Shown one piece after another: positions 44,351 through 53,837 of a DNA stretch of 64,000 nucleotides. The DNA is from Algoriphagus sanaruensis (GTDB lineage: Bacteria; Bacteroidota; Bacteroidia; Cytophagales; Cyclobacteriaceae). Made by a program: the position numbers and the translations under genes. The first letter of the stretch is position 1, and the number at the start of each line of letters is the position of its first letter. The notes below the pieces were generated by a model that was not told the DNA's origin, did not search any database, and saw only the letters and a program-made list of their open reading frames with translations. The stretch is taken from assembly GCF_001593605.1 (NCBI RefSeq), contig NZ_CP012836.1:310001-374000 (forward strand), read 5' to 3'.

Positions 44351-45190
44351 ATGCTACGCATCCTACAGTTCCTTTATTCCATAAGGGCTTTTCTACTATT
44401 TGTTTTTCTAGAGGTGGTCGCCGTTTGGCTGATTGTCTCCAATAATTCTCCTCAGGGTGCTGCGTTTTTCAATAGTTCAAATGAGGTCGTCGGCTCTATC
44501 CTAAAGAAGCAAGCTGATGTGGTTCAGTTTTTTGCTCTGGCAGAGGCCAACGAAGCACTGACTGAGGAAAATTCCGAACTCTTGACAGAAGTTTTGAGAT
44601 TGACTTCAAGGCCAGACAGCAGTCGGATAATGCTCGATTCAGCACTTGAAGCCACTTTTGAATTTAGGGTTGCCCGAGTAATTGGGAATTCACTTCGCTT
44701 TTCTCAAAACTATCTTACGCTAAATAAAGGGGCTAAAGATGGCATAAAACCCGGAATGGGGGTATTTGACTCCAGAGGAGTAATCGGCCGGGTGAAGACC
44801 GTTTCGGAAAATTATTCTGTCGCTTTCTCCTTACTCAATACAAGTCTTTTGGTGTCCTCCAAGATAAAATCAAATGACGTATTTGGGTCTGTCCAGTGGG
44901 ATGGCAAAGACACGGAATTTGCCAAGCTACTTTACATTCCTCGTCATGTGAAAGCTCAGGCTGGTGATACGGTCATTACTTCTGGCTTCAATGCGGTTTT
45001 CCCGGAAGGGATTGCTATTGGAATCATTTCAGAAGTACAGCCCGATGAGGAAAACTCAAATTATTTAGACATTAAAGTCAAGCTCAGTGCAGATTTCAGC
45101 AAGGTGACCTTTGTATATCTTGTTGAAAATAATCAAATCGCCGAACTGGATTCTTTGAACAAACAGGCCGAAATCACCAATGAATATTAG
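44351..45190 (+). CDS. mreC: Rod-shape-determining protein MreC
   Basis: Inner-membrane scaffold protein of the elongasome. One membrane helix (about residues 10-28), a coiled-coil stretch (VQFFALAEANEALTEENSEL, about 57-80) and two beta domains with conserved segments RVIGNSLRFSQNYLTLNKG and GDTVITSGFNAVFPEGI. The end overlaps the mreD start by 11 bases. Confidence 0.95.
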   Translation: MLRILQFLYSIRAFLLFVFLEVVAVWLIVSNNSPQGAAFFNSSNEVVGSILKKQADVVQFFALAEANEALTEENSELLTEVLRLTSRPDSSRIMLDSALEATFEFRVARVIGNSLRFSQNYLTLNKGAKDGIKPGMGVFDSRGVIGRVKTVSENYSVAFSLLNTSLLVSSKIKSNDVFGSVQWDGKDTEFAKLLYIPRHVKAQAGDTVITSGFNAVFPEGIAIGIISEVQPDEENSNYLDIKVKLSADFSKVTFVYLVENNQIAELDSLNKQAEITNEY

Positions 45191-45704
45191 AAGCCTAATT
45201 TCAAATAGCCTTTTGATCATCTTATTATTGATGGTGCAGGTTTTTTTATTGAAAAACCTGGCAGTTTTCGGTGTTGCCTTCGGATTCCTATATGTTTTGG
45301 GCATTTTGACACAGCCGATTTCTATTCGTCCGGTACCTCTCATGCTAATTTCATTTGGCATTGGAATTTTGGTCGACCTCTTTTACGAAACCATCGGGAT
45401 GCATGCCGCCGCTGCTACATTTTTGGCCTTCTTAAGACCTTACTGGCTCAAGGCTATTAGTCCTTCGGGAGGATATGATGAAGGTGAAGAGCCGACCTTA
45501 AATCAAATGGGGGCTAGGTGGTTTATCAGTTATACTTTTCCCTTATTCCTAGCGTATTGTGGAGTGTTCTTTTTAGCAGACCAATGGGGAACCGGTTCCT
45601 TTTTTGGAGCTTTAAACAAAATTCTATTTTCTTCCCTTTTCAGCATGCTTTTGGCTATACTTGTACAGCTGCTGTTTTTCCAGAGAAGGAGGAGTATTAG
45701 ATGA
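45180..45704 (+). CDS. mreD: Rod-shape-determining protein MreD
   Basis: Small, very hydrophobic protein of 174 residues with about five membrane helices, in the canonical place after mreC. Conserved feature: FGIGILVDLFYETIGMHAAA. It overlaps mreC by 11 bases at its start and the PBP2 gene by 4 bases (ATGA) at its end, so translation is tightly coupled. Confidence 0.93.
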   Translation: MNIRSLISNSLLIILLLMVQVFLLKNLAVFGVAFGFLYVLGILTQPISIRPVPLMLISFGIGILVDLFYETIGMHAAAATFLAFLRPYWLKAISPSGGYDEGEEPTLNQMGARWFISYTFPLFLAYCGVFFLADQWGTGSFFGALNKILFSSLFSMLLAILVQLLFFQRRRSIR

Positions 45705-47503
45705 AAGACCAAAGACCTGCCGTCATTATTCTTGTTATTTTCCTGATAAGTGCCGTACTCTTGATCAAGCTTTTTTTGATCCAAGTAGTAGATGATAGTT
45801 TTTTGAAAAAAGCCGAGCGAAATGCAATCCAGCGAGTGGTGGATCACCCCTATCGGGGACTGATTTATGATAGAAACGGGAAGCTACTTGTTTATAACAA
45901 TCCAATTTTTGATTTGATGGTCGTTCCCAAGGAATTTAAAATTGGGGACACTACCAGGTTTTGCCAACTTTTCAAGATCGAGAAAGAAAAGCTGATCGAA
46001 GCCTACAATGCCGCAAAGACCTATTCCAGAGTTAAACCCTCTCCACTGATCAAGCAAATATCGACGACAGATTTTGCTAGAATTCAAGATTTCCTAGTGG
46101 ATTATCCAGGCCTATTTATCATGACCCGATCGGTTCGATCCTATCCTAACGCCACAGCACCACATGCTTTGGGCTATATAGGAGAAATCAGCGCCGGCCA
46201 GTTGGAAAAAGACTCTGCAAAGTATTACAGTCAAGGAGATTATGTTGGATTGAGTGGATTGGAACGATTTTACGAAAGTGAACTTCGAGGCAATAAAGGG
46301 GTGAAATACAAAATGGTCAATGTCCGAGGTATCGACAAAGGCCCCTTCAAAGATGGAGAATATGATACCGCATCAGTAGCTGGCAAAAACCTAACCTCCA
46401 CCATCGATATGGATCTCCAGCTGTACGGAGAAATGTTGATGGCAGGGAAAAAAGGATCTGTAGTCGCAATCGAGCCAAAAACTGGGGAAATCTTGGCGAT
46501 GATCTCTGCTCCATTTTATGATCCCAATTCACTGACAGGAGCTGAGTTTAGCAAGAACTATCGTAAACTCAATAACGACCCTGAAAAGCCACTATTCAAT
46601 CGTCCAATTATGGCGATGTATCCTCCTGGATCAATTTTCAAAATTGTACAGAGTCTGATCGGACTACAGAAAGGCATCCTTACTCCCAATACGACATTTG
46701 CGTGTAACAAGTCTTTGGTGGCTTGTCACAACCATCCAAGTCCAGTCAATCTTTTTGGTGCGATTCGTAATTCCTGTAATCCCTATTACCACCAGGCTTT
46801 TCGAATGATTATCAATCAGGAACTTTCCACCAATACTTTTAAGGACACCGAATTGGGTCTGAATGCCTGGAGAGAAGAAGTATTAAAATTTGGATTGGGA
46901 AGTCCACTTGGACTCGATATGTCAGGAGAAAGGGGTGGCGATGTCCCTTCCAGCAGACTCTATGATCGAGTATATGGGGAAGGAAGATGGAAATATTCTA
47001 CCATTTATTCCCTTTCTATTGGTCAAGGGGAACTTCAGGTCACTCCAATTCAAATGGCTAACCTTGCTGCCATTTTTGCAAATAAAGGCTATTACTATGC
47101 CCCACATTTAATCAAGGCAGTAGATGGTGACCCAACAAAAATCCCTGCTAAATACCAAGTCAGACATGAGGTCGGCGTGGATGCGCATCATTTTGATCTG
47201 ATTCAAGATGCGATGGCAGAAGCGTTGTATGGAACTGCCAATCGAGCCATTATCCAAGATTTGGTTATCGCAGGTAAAACAGGTACTGCCCAAAATCCAC
47301 ATGGAGAGGACCATTCGGTTTTTGTGGCCTTTGCGCCAAAAGACAATCCCAAAATCGCCATCGCTGTTTACGTGGAAAATGCCGGCTGGGGAGGTCGCGC
47401 TGCCGCAAGTACTGCATCGTTGATGATTGAAAAATACATCAAAGGCCAAATCACCCGGCCTGCTTTGGAGGAATATGTACTTGCAGGAAACTTTATTTAT
47501 TAA
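45701..47503 (+). CDS. mrdA: Penicillin-binding protein 2 (peptidoglycan DD-transpeptidase)
   Basis: Cross-links side-wall peptidoglycan with RodA as glycosyltransferase partner. One N-terminal membrane helix (about 8-28), a PBP dimerisation domain (60-220), and a transpeptidase domain with catalytic SIFK (near 311), SCN (near 357) and KTGTAQ (near 527). Length 600 residues. The stop abuts directly on the rodA ATG. Confidence 0.96.
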   Translation: MKDQRPAVIILVIFLISAVLLIKLFLIQVVDDSFLKKAERNAIQRVVDHPYRGLIYDRNGKLLVYNNPIFDLMVVPKEFKIGDTTRFCQLFKIEKEKLIEAYNAAKTYSRVKPSPLIKQISTTDFARIQDFLVDYPGLFIMTRSVRSYPNATAPHALGYIGEISAGQLEKDSAKYYSQGDYVGLSGLERFYESELRGNKGVKYKMVNVRGIDKGPFKDGEYDTASVAGKNLTSTIDMDLQLYGEMLMAGKKGSVVAIEPKTGEILAMISAPFYDPNSLTGAEFSKNYRKLNNDPEKPLFNRPIMAMYPPGSIFKIVQSLIGLQKGILTPNTTFACNKSLVACHNHPSPVNLFGAIRNSCNPYYHQAFRMIINQELSTNTFKDTELGLNAWREEVLKFGLGSPLGLDMSGERGGDVPSSRLYDRVYGEGRWKYSTIYSLSIGQGELQVTPIQMANLAAIFANKGYYYAPHLIKAVDGDPTKIPAKYQVRHEVGVDAHHFDLIQDAMAEALYGTANRAIIQDLVIAGKTGTAQNPHGEDHSVFVAFAPKDNPKIAIAVYVENAGWGGRAAASTASLMIEKYIKGQITRPALEEYVLAGNFIY

Positions 47504-48778
47504 ATGAGGGAATCAGATATTCATATCAACCGAGTAGACTGGATTGCAGTATCGATCTATTTCCTGTTGGTGACCATCGGCTGGTTTAATATCTATGCGG
47601 CGGTTTATGATAGCCAAGTAGAAAAAAGCATTTTTGATTTCTCCATCAATTCAGGAAAGCAATTAGTTTGGATCGGAACTGCAATTGCGTTGATTACCCT
47701 AATTATGGTGGCTGATTTTCGATTTTTTGAAAATTTGTCTCTAATCATCTACGGGATATTCTTAATTCTTTTGATTCTAACACCTTTTATAGGAAAGGAA
47801 GTAAACGGACAAATCCTTTCCATAGGCTTCGGTGATTTCAGAATACAGCCCGGTGAATTTGCCAAGTTTGCGACAGCTCTTGCCTTAGCCAAAGTAATGG
47901 AGCGCCCTACCTTTGACTTAAGCAAAGGGAAATTTCAGGCAATTGCATTTGGTGTTTTGATGTTACCGGTTTTGCTGATTTTACTTCAGCCGGATACGGG
48001 TACCGCGATGGTTTATTTTTCATTGCTCCTGATGTTTTATCGGGAAGGATTACCACAGTGGTACTACATGCTTGGGATTGGGTTTGTAGCGATTACACTT
48101 TTGGCGCTGGGGATCGAAAACAACCTCTATCTAGCCATCGCTATTTTAGGGCTTATGGGGATTTTAATTTTTTTAGGAAAAAAATCCTGGCAAAGAATTA
48201 TTGCATTCTCACTGATCGGAATAGGTTTGATCGCCTACATATATTCGATTGACTTTGTAGTCAGCAAACTTCCTGAACACCAGCAAAATCGAATTATGGT
48301 ATTGTTCAATCCAGACATTGATCCTTTAGGTGTAGGCTGGAACGTCACCCAATCCAAAATTGCGATTGGATCTGGGGGCTTATTGGGTAAAGGATATTTA
48401 GAAGGCACTCAAACCAAATTTGACTTTGTCCCTGAGCAGCATACGGATTTTATTTTTTGTACCCTCGGAGAAGAATTTGGCTGGGTAGGAAGTCTCATTG
48501 TAATTGGCCTGTTCACTGGCTTGCTTTATCGATTGGTAGTCATGGCAGAACGGCAAAAAAATCGGTTTTCGAGAATTTATGGGTACTGCGTGATTTCCAT
48601 TCTGTTATTCCATTTTATGATCAACATCGCGATGACCATAGGCCTTTTCCCAGTGGTTGGTATTCCATTGCCATTTTTTAGCTACGGAGGTTCTTCGCTT
48701 TGGTCCTTTACTGTCTTATTATTCATTTTCATCAAGTTTGATTCCTCACGAGCTTCCCAGCTCGGACGGATTAACTAA
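47504..48778 (+). CDS. rodA: Rod-shape-determining protein RodA (SEDS glycosyltransferase)
   Basis: Polymerises lipid II with PBP2 during elongation. Ten or so membrane helices, with conserved SEDS motifs near LQPDTGTAMVYFSLLLM and the C-terminal GIPLPFFSYGGSSLW. Length 424 residues. Ends the mreBCD-mrdA-rodA operon at a strong terminator whose stem includes its stop codon. Confidence 0.96.
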   Translation: MRESDIHINRVDWIAVSIYFLLVTIGWFNIYAAVYDSQVEKSIFDFSINSGKQLVWIGTAIALITLIMVADFRFFENLSLIIYGIFLILLILTPFIGKEVNGQILSIGFGDFRIQPGEFAKFATALALAKVMERPTFDLSKGKFQAIAFGVLMLPVLLILLQPDTGTAMVYFSLLLMFYREGLPQWYYMLGIGFVAITLLALGIENNLYLAIAILGLMGILIFLGKKSWQRIIAFSLIGIGLIAYIYSIDFVVSKLPEHQQNRIMVLFNPDIDPLGVGWNVTQSKIAIGSGGLLGKGYLEGTQTKFDFVPEQHTDFIFCTLGEEFGWVGSLIVIGLFTGLLYRLVVMAERQKNRFSRIYGYCVISILLFHFMINIAMTIGLFPVVGIPLPFFSYGGSSLWSFTVLLFIFIKFDSSRASQLGRIN

Positions 48779-48813
48779 AAAAGGGAGATCAAAATGATCT
48801 CCCTTTTTTAGTT
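48773..48813. terminator. Bidirectional intrinsic terminator
   Basis: Perfect 18-bp stem (48773-48790 with 48796-48813) and five-base loop; flanked by A- and T-runs. It overlaps the rodA stop codon and serves rodA and the convergent unknown gene. Confidence 0.92.
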
Positions 48814-48825
48814 GAATTTCCTTGA

Positions 48826-49926
48826 TTAGGAAAACTTCCTATAAATCAATTGCAAAAATTCATGTACAGCTTCTGACTGAACATCCCAATTCAGTTCTTG
48901 CACATATCTTGAATTGATCAAATCTACCGCGTCTTCAAAAGTACCCAGGCCGTCAATGGTCGCTAGCGCATGTCTAAGCAAGTCTGCATTTCCATCAAAT
49001 AATTCCTTGGTGAACATAAACCGCTGATTAATTGCCAAACTCTCAGACAACTCGCCCAAAATCCCCTTCATTCCTTTATAGGTCTCCGAAGCAAAATGAG
49101 CTTTAAGAGAAGCAGAATCCAACGAGCCTACAGCCCCGACTTGAGTTATTTTAGTAATTGTCTCTCTGGGGGTAGGTGTTGACAAGGATTCCATTTTGGG
49201 TGATTCTGTGATCGTGGATTCTACGACCTCCTCCTCAAAAAAAGAATAGGATGCTTCGGAAGTTGGTGTTTCTTCAAAATCAACTGGGCCAGACTTAGAT
49301 TCCTCCTTAATTAAATAAGCGTCCAAGTTGAAAGCTTTTACATCTCCAAGGGTAGCGAGTAACAAATTCACGGATTCCAAAGAATCTTGAATTACTTGAT
49401 AATTGGCAGAAATTGCCTTCAAATACGAATCCATATCATATCCAAATCCGGCCTTATCAATCAAAAAAGTAACAACTCGATCATTCCACTTGTAATACTT
49501 TTTGTTCTCCTTGAGGTACTCGTTTATTTTACCTGATGGTGCTTTTCTTACTTCATTTTGAAAGAACTGAACTGGATCTGTAGCAACCTGAATTGCTTGG
49601 CTTACCGCTTCTTGAAGTAAAGGCCGGAAGTCCTGACTTTGAACTTTGATTCTTCTGGAAAGGACATTCATAAATTGGGTCAATGCCTCATGCACCGCTA
49701 TATCGCGATAATCAAAGAATGGACTGCTTTTCAACTTGGATAGTTCCTCCTGCCATAATTCAAACATTCGTTTAATCACAAAAAAATTAACCTGAATGCT
49801 ATTGGTAAGTTGAAGAATCTCTTGACCGGAGATAAATTGCCGATCTGAAAAAAAGCGGGAGCAAACAATCTCCGAATATTCCCGCGCATAATTTTCTAAA
49901 TAATTGCTGTTAATTTGAACTGTCAT
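48826..49926 (-). CDS. Conserved protein of unknown function
   Basis: I chose ATG 49926 (MTVQINSNYLENYARE), giving 366 residues; the frame runs 18 codons further, where it would overlap the divergent ferredoxin gene. The first 210 residues are helical with aromatic positions (FFQNEVRKAPSG, KYYKWNDRVVTFLIDK), then comes an acidic Ser/Thr/Pro linker (about 212-265), then a conserved C-terminal block (LSESLAINQRFMFTKELFDG, residues 300-360). I have seen a similar C-terminal block in proteins of this phylum without a known function. No signal peptide; probably cytosolic. Confidence 0.75.
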   Translation of the reverse strand: MTVQINSNYLENYAREYSEIVCSRFFSDRQFISGQEILQLTNSIQVNFFVIKRMFELWQEELSKLKSSPFFDYRDIAVHEALTQFMNVLSRRIKVQSQDFRPLLQEAVSQAIQVATDPVQFFQNEVRKAPSGKINEYLKENKKYYKWNDRVVTFLIDKAGFGYDMDSYLKAISANYQVIQDSLESVNLLLATLGDVKAFNLDAYLIKEESKSGPVDFEETPTSEASYSFFEEEVVESTITESPKMESLSTPTPRETITKITQVGAVGSLDSASLKAHFASETYKGMKGILGELSESLAINQRFMFTKELFDGNADLLRHALATIDGLGTFEDAVDLINSRYVQELNWDVQSEAVHEFLQLIYRKFS

Positions 49927-49959
49927 AGGTAGGTCTTGTTTTGAAAAGCAAACGTACAA

Positions 49960-50286
49960 ATGTCCCGAATCGTCATTCAAAATCTTGGAAATTTTACAAT
50001 AGATTCAGAAAATTCTGAACGTAAAGTTATCGAATTAATCCATGAATCCGGTATAGATTGGATGCATGCTTGCGGTAAAAAAGGAAGATGTACGACCTGT
50101 AAAATGGTTATTTTGAAAGGTCAGGAATCTTTAACTGAAGAAACAGACCGAGAAATATTTTACAAAAACCAAAGCCGACTAAAACCAAACGAGCGCCTCG
50201 CCTGCCAATGCAGCCTTAAGTCAGGAGAACTGATCATACGAGTGGCAGACATCAATAAATTTCCACATTTAACTTATACCGAATAA
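49960..50286 (+). CDS. 2Fe-2S ferredoxin
   Basis: A 108-residue plant-type ferredoxin. Cluster ligands: C-x5-C-x2-C in [13 protein letters not shown] and a fourth Cys in LACQC (near residue 87). An electron-transfer role is clear; its partner is not. Divergent from the unknown gene by 33 bases, and two bases upstream of tdk. Confidence 0.93.
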   Translation: MSRIVIQNLGNFTIDSENSERKVIELIHESGIDWMHACGKKGRCTTCKMVILKGQESLTEETDREIFYKNQSRLKPNERLACQCSLKSGELIIRVADINKFPHLTYTE

Positions 50287-50288
50287 GC

Positions 50289-50873
50289 ATGTTTGTAGAG
50301 CCTAGCCTACATATTGGAAAATCATCCGAACGAAAGGGTCAGATTGAGGTAATCTGTGGGTCCATGTTTTCAGGCAAAACTGAGGAGCTTATTCGCAGGT
50401 TGAATAGAGCTAGAATTGCGAGATTGAAAGTTGAAATTTTTAAACCATCCGTAGATAAACGATACCATGAACAGGATGTAGTTTCCCATAATGAAACTAG
50501 CATCCGATCAACTCCTGTAAACTTTGCTGGGGACATTTTACTTCTTTCTGGGGATTGTGATGTCGTAGGGATAGATGAAGCGCAATTTTTTGATCAAGAG
50601 CTCGTAAGGGTCTCCCAGATTTTAGCTAATCAAGGTAAGCGAGTCATCTTGGCTGGATTAGACATGGATTTTGAAGGAAAGCCCTTTGAGCCAATGCCCA
50701 CCTTGATGGCTATTGCCGAGTATGTTACTAAAGTTCATGCGATTTGTATGAAGTGCGGAGACCTGGCTGCTTTTTCTTATCGGCTTTCAGCCTCTAAGGA
50801 AAAGGTGGTATTAGGCGAAAAAGACTCCTATGAAGCTCGATGTAGGAATTGCTACAAAGAAGAGCGCACTTAA
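50289..50873 (+). CDS. tdk: Thymidine kinase
   Basis: Cytosolic type II thymidine kinase, salvaging thymidine to dTMP. P-loop [15 protein letters not shown] near residue 24, [11 protein letters not shown] (Walker B / lasso base) and zinc ligands in CMKCGDLA and CRNCYKEE. Length 194. Starts two bases after the ferredoxin; its end lies about 11 bases before the recO ATG. Confidence 0.96.
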   Translation: MFVEPSLHIGKSSERKGQIEVICGSMFSGKTEELIRRLNRARIARLKVEIFKPSVDKRYHEQDVVSHNETSIRSTPVNFAGDILLLSGDCDVVGIDEAQFFDQELVRVSQILANQGKRVILAGLDMDFEGKPFEPMPTLMAIAEYVTKVHAICMKCGDLAAFSYRLSASKEKVVLGEKDSYEARCRNCYKEERT

Positions 50874-50884
50874 TTGATCGGTCT

Positions 50885-51574
50885 ATGATCAAAAAAACAA
50901 GTGGGATTGTACTTAACACCCTGAAATACCAAGAATCAAGTATCATTACGAAGATTTTTACCCGTGAGCTAGGGCTAAAATCATATGTGGTTAATGGAGT
51001 AAGAAGTCAAGGTAAGTCTACCAAAATGGCGCTTTATCAACCCATGACCAAGTTGGATCTCGTAGTTTACGATAAGTCTAATTCAGGATTACAACGGATC
51101 TCAGAGGCAAAAATTGAATTCCCTACTCAACGAATCCCTTTTGATTTTTCCCGGATAAGTATCGCAATGTTTATGGCTGAGATGATCAATAGAAGCATCT
51201 ATGATAATTATCAAAATGAATGGCTCTTTGATTTTCTTTCGCTAAGTATTGAACTACTTGATGAAGAAGAGTGCCCTTTACCTTATTTCCCTATATTATT
51301 TCTAATTCAACAAGCTAAATTCTTGGGATTTTCGCCTGCCGAGGCAATGGGATTTTTTGAAGAATCTCAACATCAAACATTGAGTATCGAGGAATTAAAC
51401 TTATGTATTCCCTTTTTGGAGGACGCTCTTTCAAAAGGATATCAAGCCTCTACAAAAATTTCAAGCTCTGTCCGAAGAAAGTTACTGAACCATATGCTAG
51501 ACTTTTACCGGGAGCATTTGGATAATCCTACTCCTATTAAATCCCTACCAGTTTTAAGACAAATAATGGAATAG
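50885..51574 (+). CDS. recO: DNA repair protein RecO
   Basis: Works with RecR in loading RecA at single-strand gaps. ATG 50885 (MIKKTSGIVLNTLKYQESSI) chosen over a TTG-type start inside tdk; length 229 residues. N-terminal OB-fold with IFTRELGLKSYVVNGVRS and a helical C-terminal part; the zinc-finger cysteines of some RecO proteins are not seen. Similarity by eye is clear in the N-terminal 90 residues. Confidence 0.88.
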   Translation: MIKKTSGIVLNTLKYQESSIITKIFTRELGLKSYVVNGVRSQGKSTKMALYQPMTKLDLVVYDKSNSGLQRISEAKIEFPTQRIPFDFSRISIAMFMAEMINRSIYDNYQNEWLFDFLSLSIELLDEEECPLPYFPILFLIQQAKFLGFSPAEAMGFFEESQHQTLSIEELNLCIPFLEDALSKGYQASTKISSSVRRKLLNHMLDFYREHLDNPTPIKSLPVLRQIME

Positions 51575-51776
51575 AAAAAAGCTGAGCATCAATTTACTAA
51601 AGCAGAAATAAAAATTTGTTAAATCAAAAACCAAGGCTTAATATTGTGCCATCTCCGTGAATGAACAGGTCAGCCCACTTTGACTTGATCTCCCCTGTAG
51701 AAAATTTTTCCTCCAGAAATCATTCACGTTCTCAATTGCCACATTTCAACATATTTTATTATTACCTATCCTCTTT

Positions 51777-53591
51777 ATGTACAACATAGAAGAACTCAGA
51801 ATCAGGCTTTTATCTGAACTGAAAGAAATTGCCGAGGAACTTGGTGTAAAGAACTTTAAATCCCTGAAAAAGGACGAGCTCGTATATGCCATACTCGATC
51901 AACAAGCCATCACCCCTGAGCAGGCTCTTCCGAAGAAAAAACCATCTATCGTAGAGACACAAACTGCAGAAGCAGAAAAATCAACACCCCTGCCGACCTC
52001 CCAACCAACCCCTGAAGAACCTGTAGATTATAAGCCAAAATTTAGAAGGCAGAACGTTACGGCCTTGTCAGAGAAATCAGAAGAGGAAGTAGCCAAAGCC
52101 CAGGAAGAACCTATCAAGGAAGAAATTCCTCAAAAGGAAGACCCTAAACCAATCAAAGAGCAAGAAGCAAAGCCAAATCGTGCGAGTGCCGAAGGACAGC
52201 GGAAAGATCCAGAAAGTCAAGAAGAAGGAAAGACTTTCAGACCACGCAGAAGAGTCTTTGAAGAAGTAAAAGTCGAGGATCAAATCCAAACTGAGATCCC
52301 AACACCAACAACTCCCCCCTCTGCTTCCGTTGAGGAAGTAAAAGCAACCAAACCCGAACCGGAAGTAGAACTTCCAAGACGAAAGAACTTCAAAAATCCG
52401 GAGGAAGCCTTGATTCCATCCGCAGAAACCATCCCTGGACCCGCTCGCAAAAAACCTTTTGTAAGTCCACGTGAATTTGACGGGGTTATCGAGAATGAAG
52501 GTGTACTTGAAATCATGCCAGAGGGATATGGATTTCTGAGATCACTGGATTACAATTACCTTGCTTCTCCTGATGATATTTATGTCTCACCAAGTCAAAT
52601 CAAACTTTTTGGACTTAAAACTGGTGATCATATCAAAGGCTCCATTCGGCCACCAAAAGAAGGTGAAAAATACTTTGCCCTTCTAAAGATCGGAACAGTA
52701 AATGGGAAAACCACTGATGAAATCAGAGATCGTGTCCCTTTCGAATACTTAACTCCCTTATTCCCTGAAGAAAGATTAAATCTTTCGACCAAACATGATC
52801 TTTATTCTACAAGGATCCTTGATCTTTTTGCTCCAATAGGAAAAGGTCAACGTGGAATGATTGTAGCACAACCTAAAACAGGTAAAACAGTACTCCTTCA
52901 GCAAATCGCTAATGCAATCACGCAAAACCATCCTGAAGTTCATTTGATGATTTTGCTAATTGATGAGCGGCCTGAAGAAGTTACGGATATGGCAAGATCT
53001 GTACGCGCAGAAGTGATTTCCTCCACTTTTGACGAGCAAGCTGATCGACATGTGAAAGTGGCAAACATTGTCCTTGAAAAAGCAAAACGCATGGTCGAGG
53101 TCGGTCATGATGTAGTCATTCTATTGGATTCCATTACCCGCTTGGCAAGGGCCCACAATACTGTGGTACCTAGTTCTGGAAAGATTCTTTCTGGTGGGGT
53201 GGACGCCAATGCACTTCATAAACCTAAACGCTTTTTTGGAGCGGCAAGAAATGTTGAAAATGGAGGCTCCTTGACAATTATTGCAACAGCTTTGGTTGAA
53301 ACTGGATCCAAAATGGACGAGGTAATCTTTGAGGAATTCAAAGGAACCGGCAACATGGAATTGGCACTTGACCGTAAACTTGCCAATAGACGAATTTACC
53401 CTGCTATCGATGTGCTAAGTTCGGGTACTCGAAGGGAAGATTTGTTGATGGATAAAGAAGAAATGCAGCGAGTATGGATCTTGAGAAAGCTTATGAGCGA
53501 CATGACTTCTCAAGAATCTATGGAATTTTTACTTCAGCGAATGAAAGGAACTCGCGATAATGCTGAGTTTTTAATTTCAATGAACGGTTAA
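51777..53591 (+). CDS. rho: Transcription termination factor Rho
   Basis: Hexameric RNA helicase terminating transcription. After a Rho_N helix region ([20 protein letters not shown]) comes a long Pro/Glu/Lys-rich insertion (about residues 48-240) not found in E. coli Rho. Then the RNA-binding cold-shock-like domain ([15 protein letters not shown]), and the ATPase core with Walker [13 protein letters not shown] near 365 and Walker [18 protein letters not shown]. 604 residues in total. A 200-base untranslated leader with no gene precedes it; a terminator follows. Confidence 0.97.
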   Translation: MYNIEELRIRLLSELKEIAEELGVKNFKSLKKDELVYAILDQQAITPEQALPKKKPSIVETQTAEAEKSTPLPTSQPTPEEPVDYKPKFRRQNVTALSEKSEEEVAKAQEEPIKEEIPQKEDPKPIKEQEAKPNRASAEGQRKDPESQEEGKTFRPRRRVFEEVKVEDQIQTEIPTPTTPPSASVEEVKATKPEPEVELPRRKNFKNPEEALIPSAETIPGPARKKPFVSPREFDGVIENEGVLEIMPEGYGFLRSLDYNYLASPDDIYVSPSQIKLFGLKTGDHIKGSIRPPKEGEKYFALLKIGTVNGKTTDEIRDRVPFEYLTPLFPEERLNLSTKHDLYSTRILDLFAPIGKGQRGMIVAQPKTGKTVLLQQIANAITQNHPEVHLMILLIDERPEEVTDMARSVRAEVISSTFDEQADRHVKVANIVLEKAKRMVEVGHDVVILLDSITRLARAHNTVVPSSGKILSGGVDANALHKPKRFFGAARNVENGGSLTIIATALVETGSKMDEVIFEEFKGTGNMELALDRKLANRRIYPAIDVLSSGTRREDLLMDKEEMQRVWILRKLMSDMTSQESMEFLLQRMKGTRDNAEFLISMNG

Positions 53592-53610
53592 ATTTCTCAA
53601 ATCTAAAGTC

Positions 53611-53645
53611 AAACCCGGTCCAAATGGATCGGGTTTTTTGTTTTC
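53611..53645 (+). terminator. Intrinsic terminator of rho
   Basis: Eleven-bp stem with one G-T pair (53611-53621 with 53626-53636), AAAT loop, then TTTTTTG-TTTTC. Confidence 0.88.
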
Positions 53646-53837
53646 TAGGGCTTCACCTATTACAAACCCATTAATAGAAAAGCAGGCATCATTTTTTTAC
53701 ATCCTACCAAAAATGAAAGTCAATATTCAAAAAATGCTTTTCAAAATTTTATTTGGTAAAAGCACTATTTTTCAATATATTTTGTTCCTTTTTTAAGGAT
53801 AACTCTAGATAATAAGTACAAAGTAGCTGAAACTGAC

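Noticed and set aside
49926..49980. Upstream extension of the unknown minus-strand gene
   Set aside because: It would overlap the ferredoxin start, and the ATG at 49926 begins a normal N-terminus; the shorter form is preferred.
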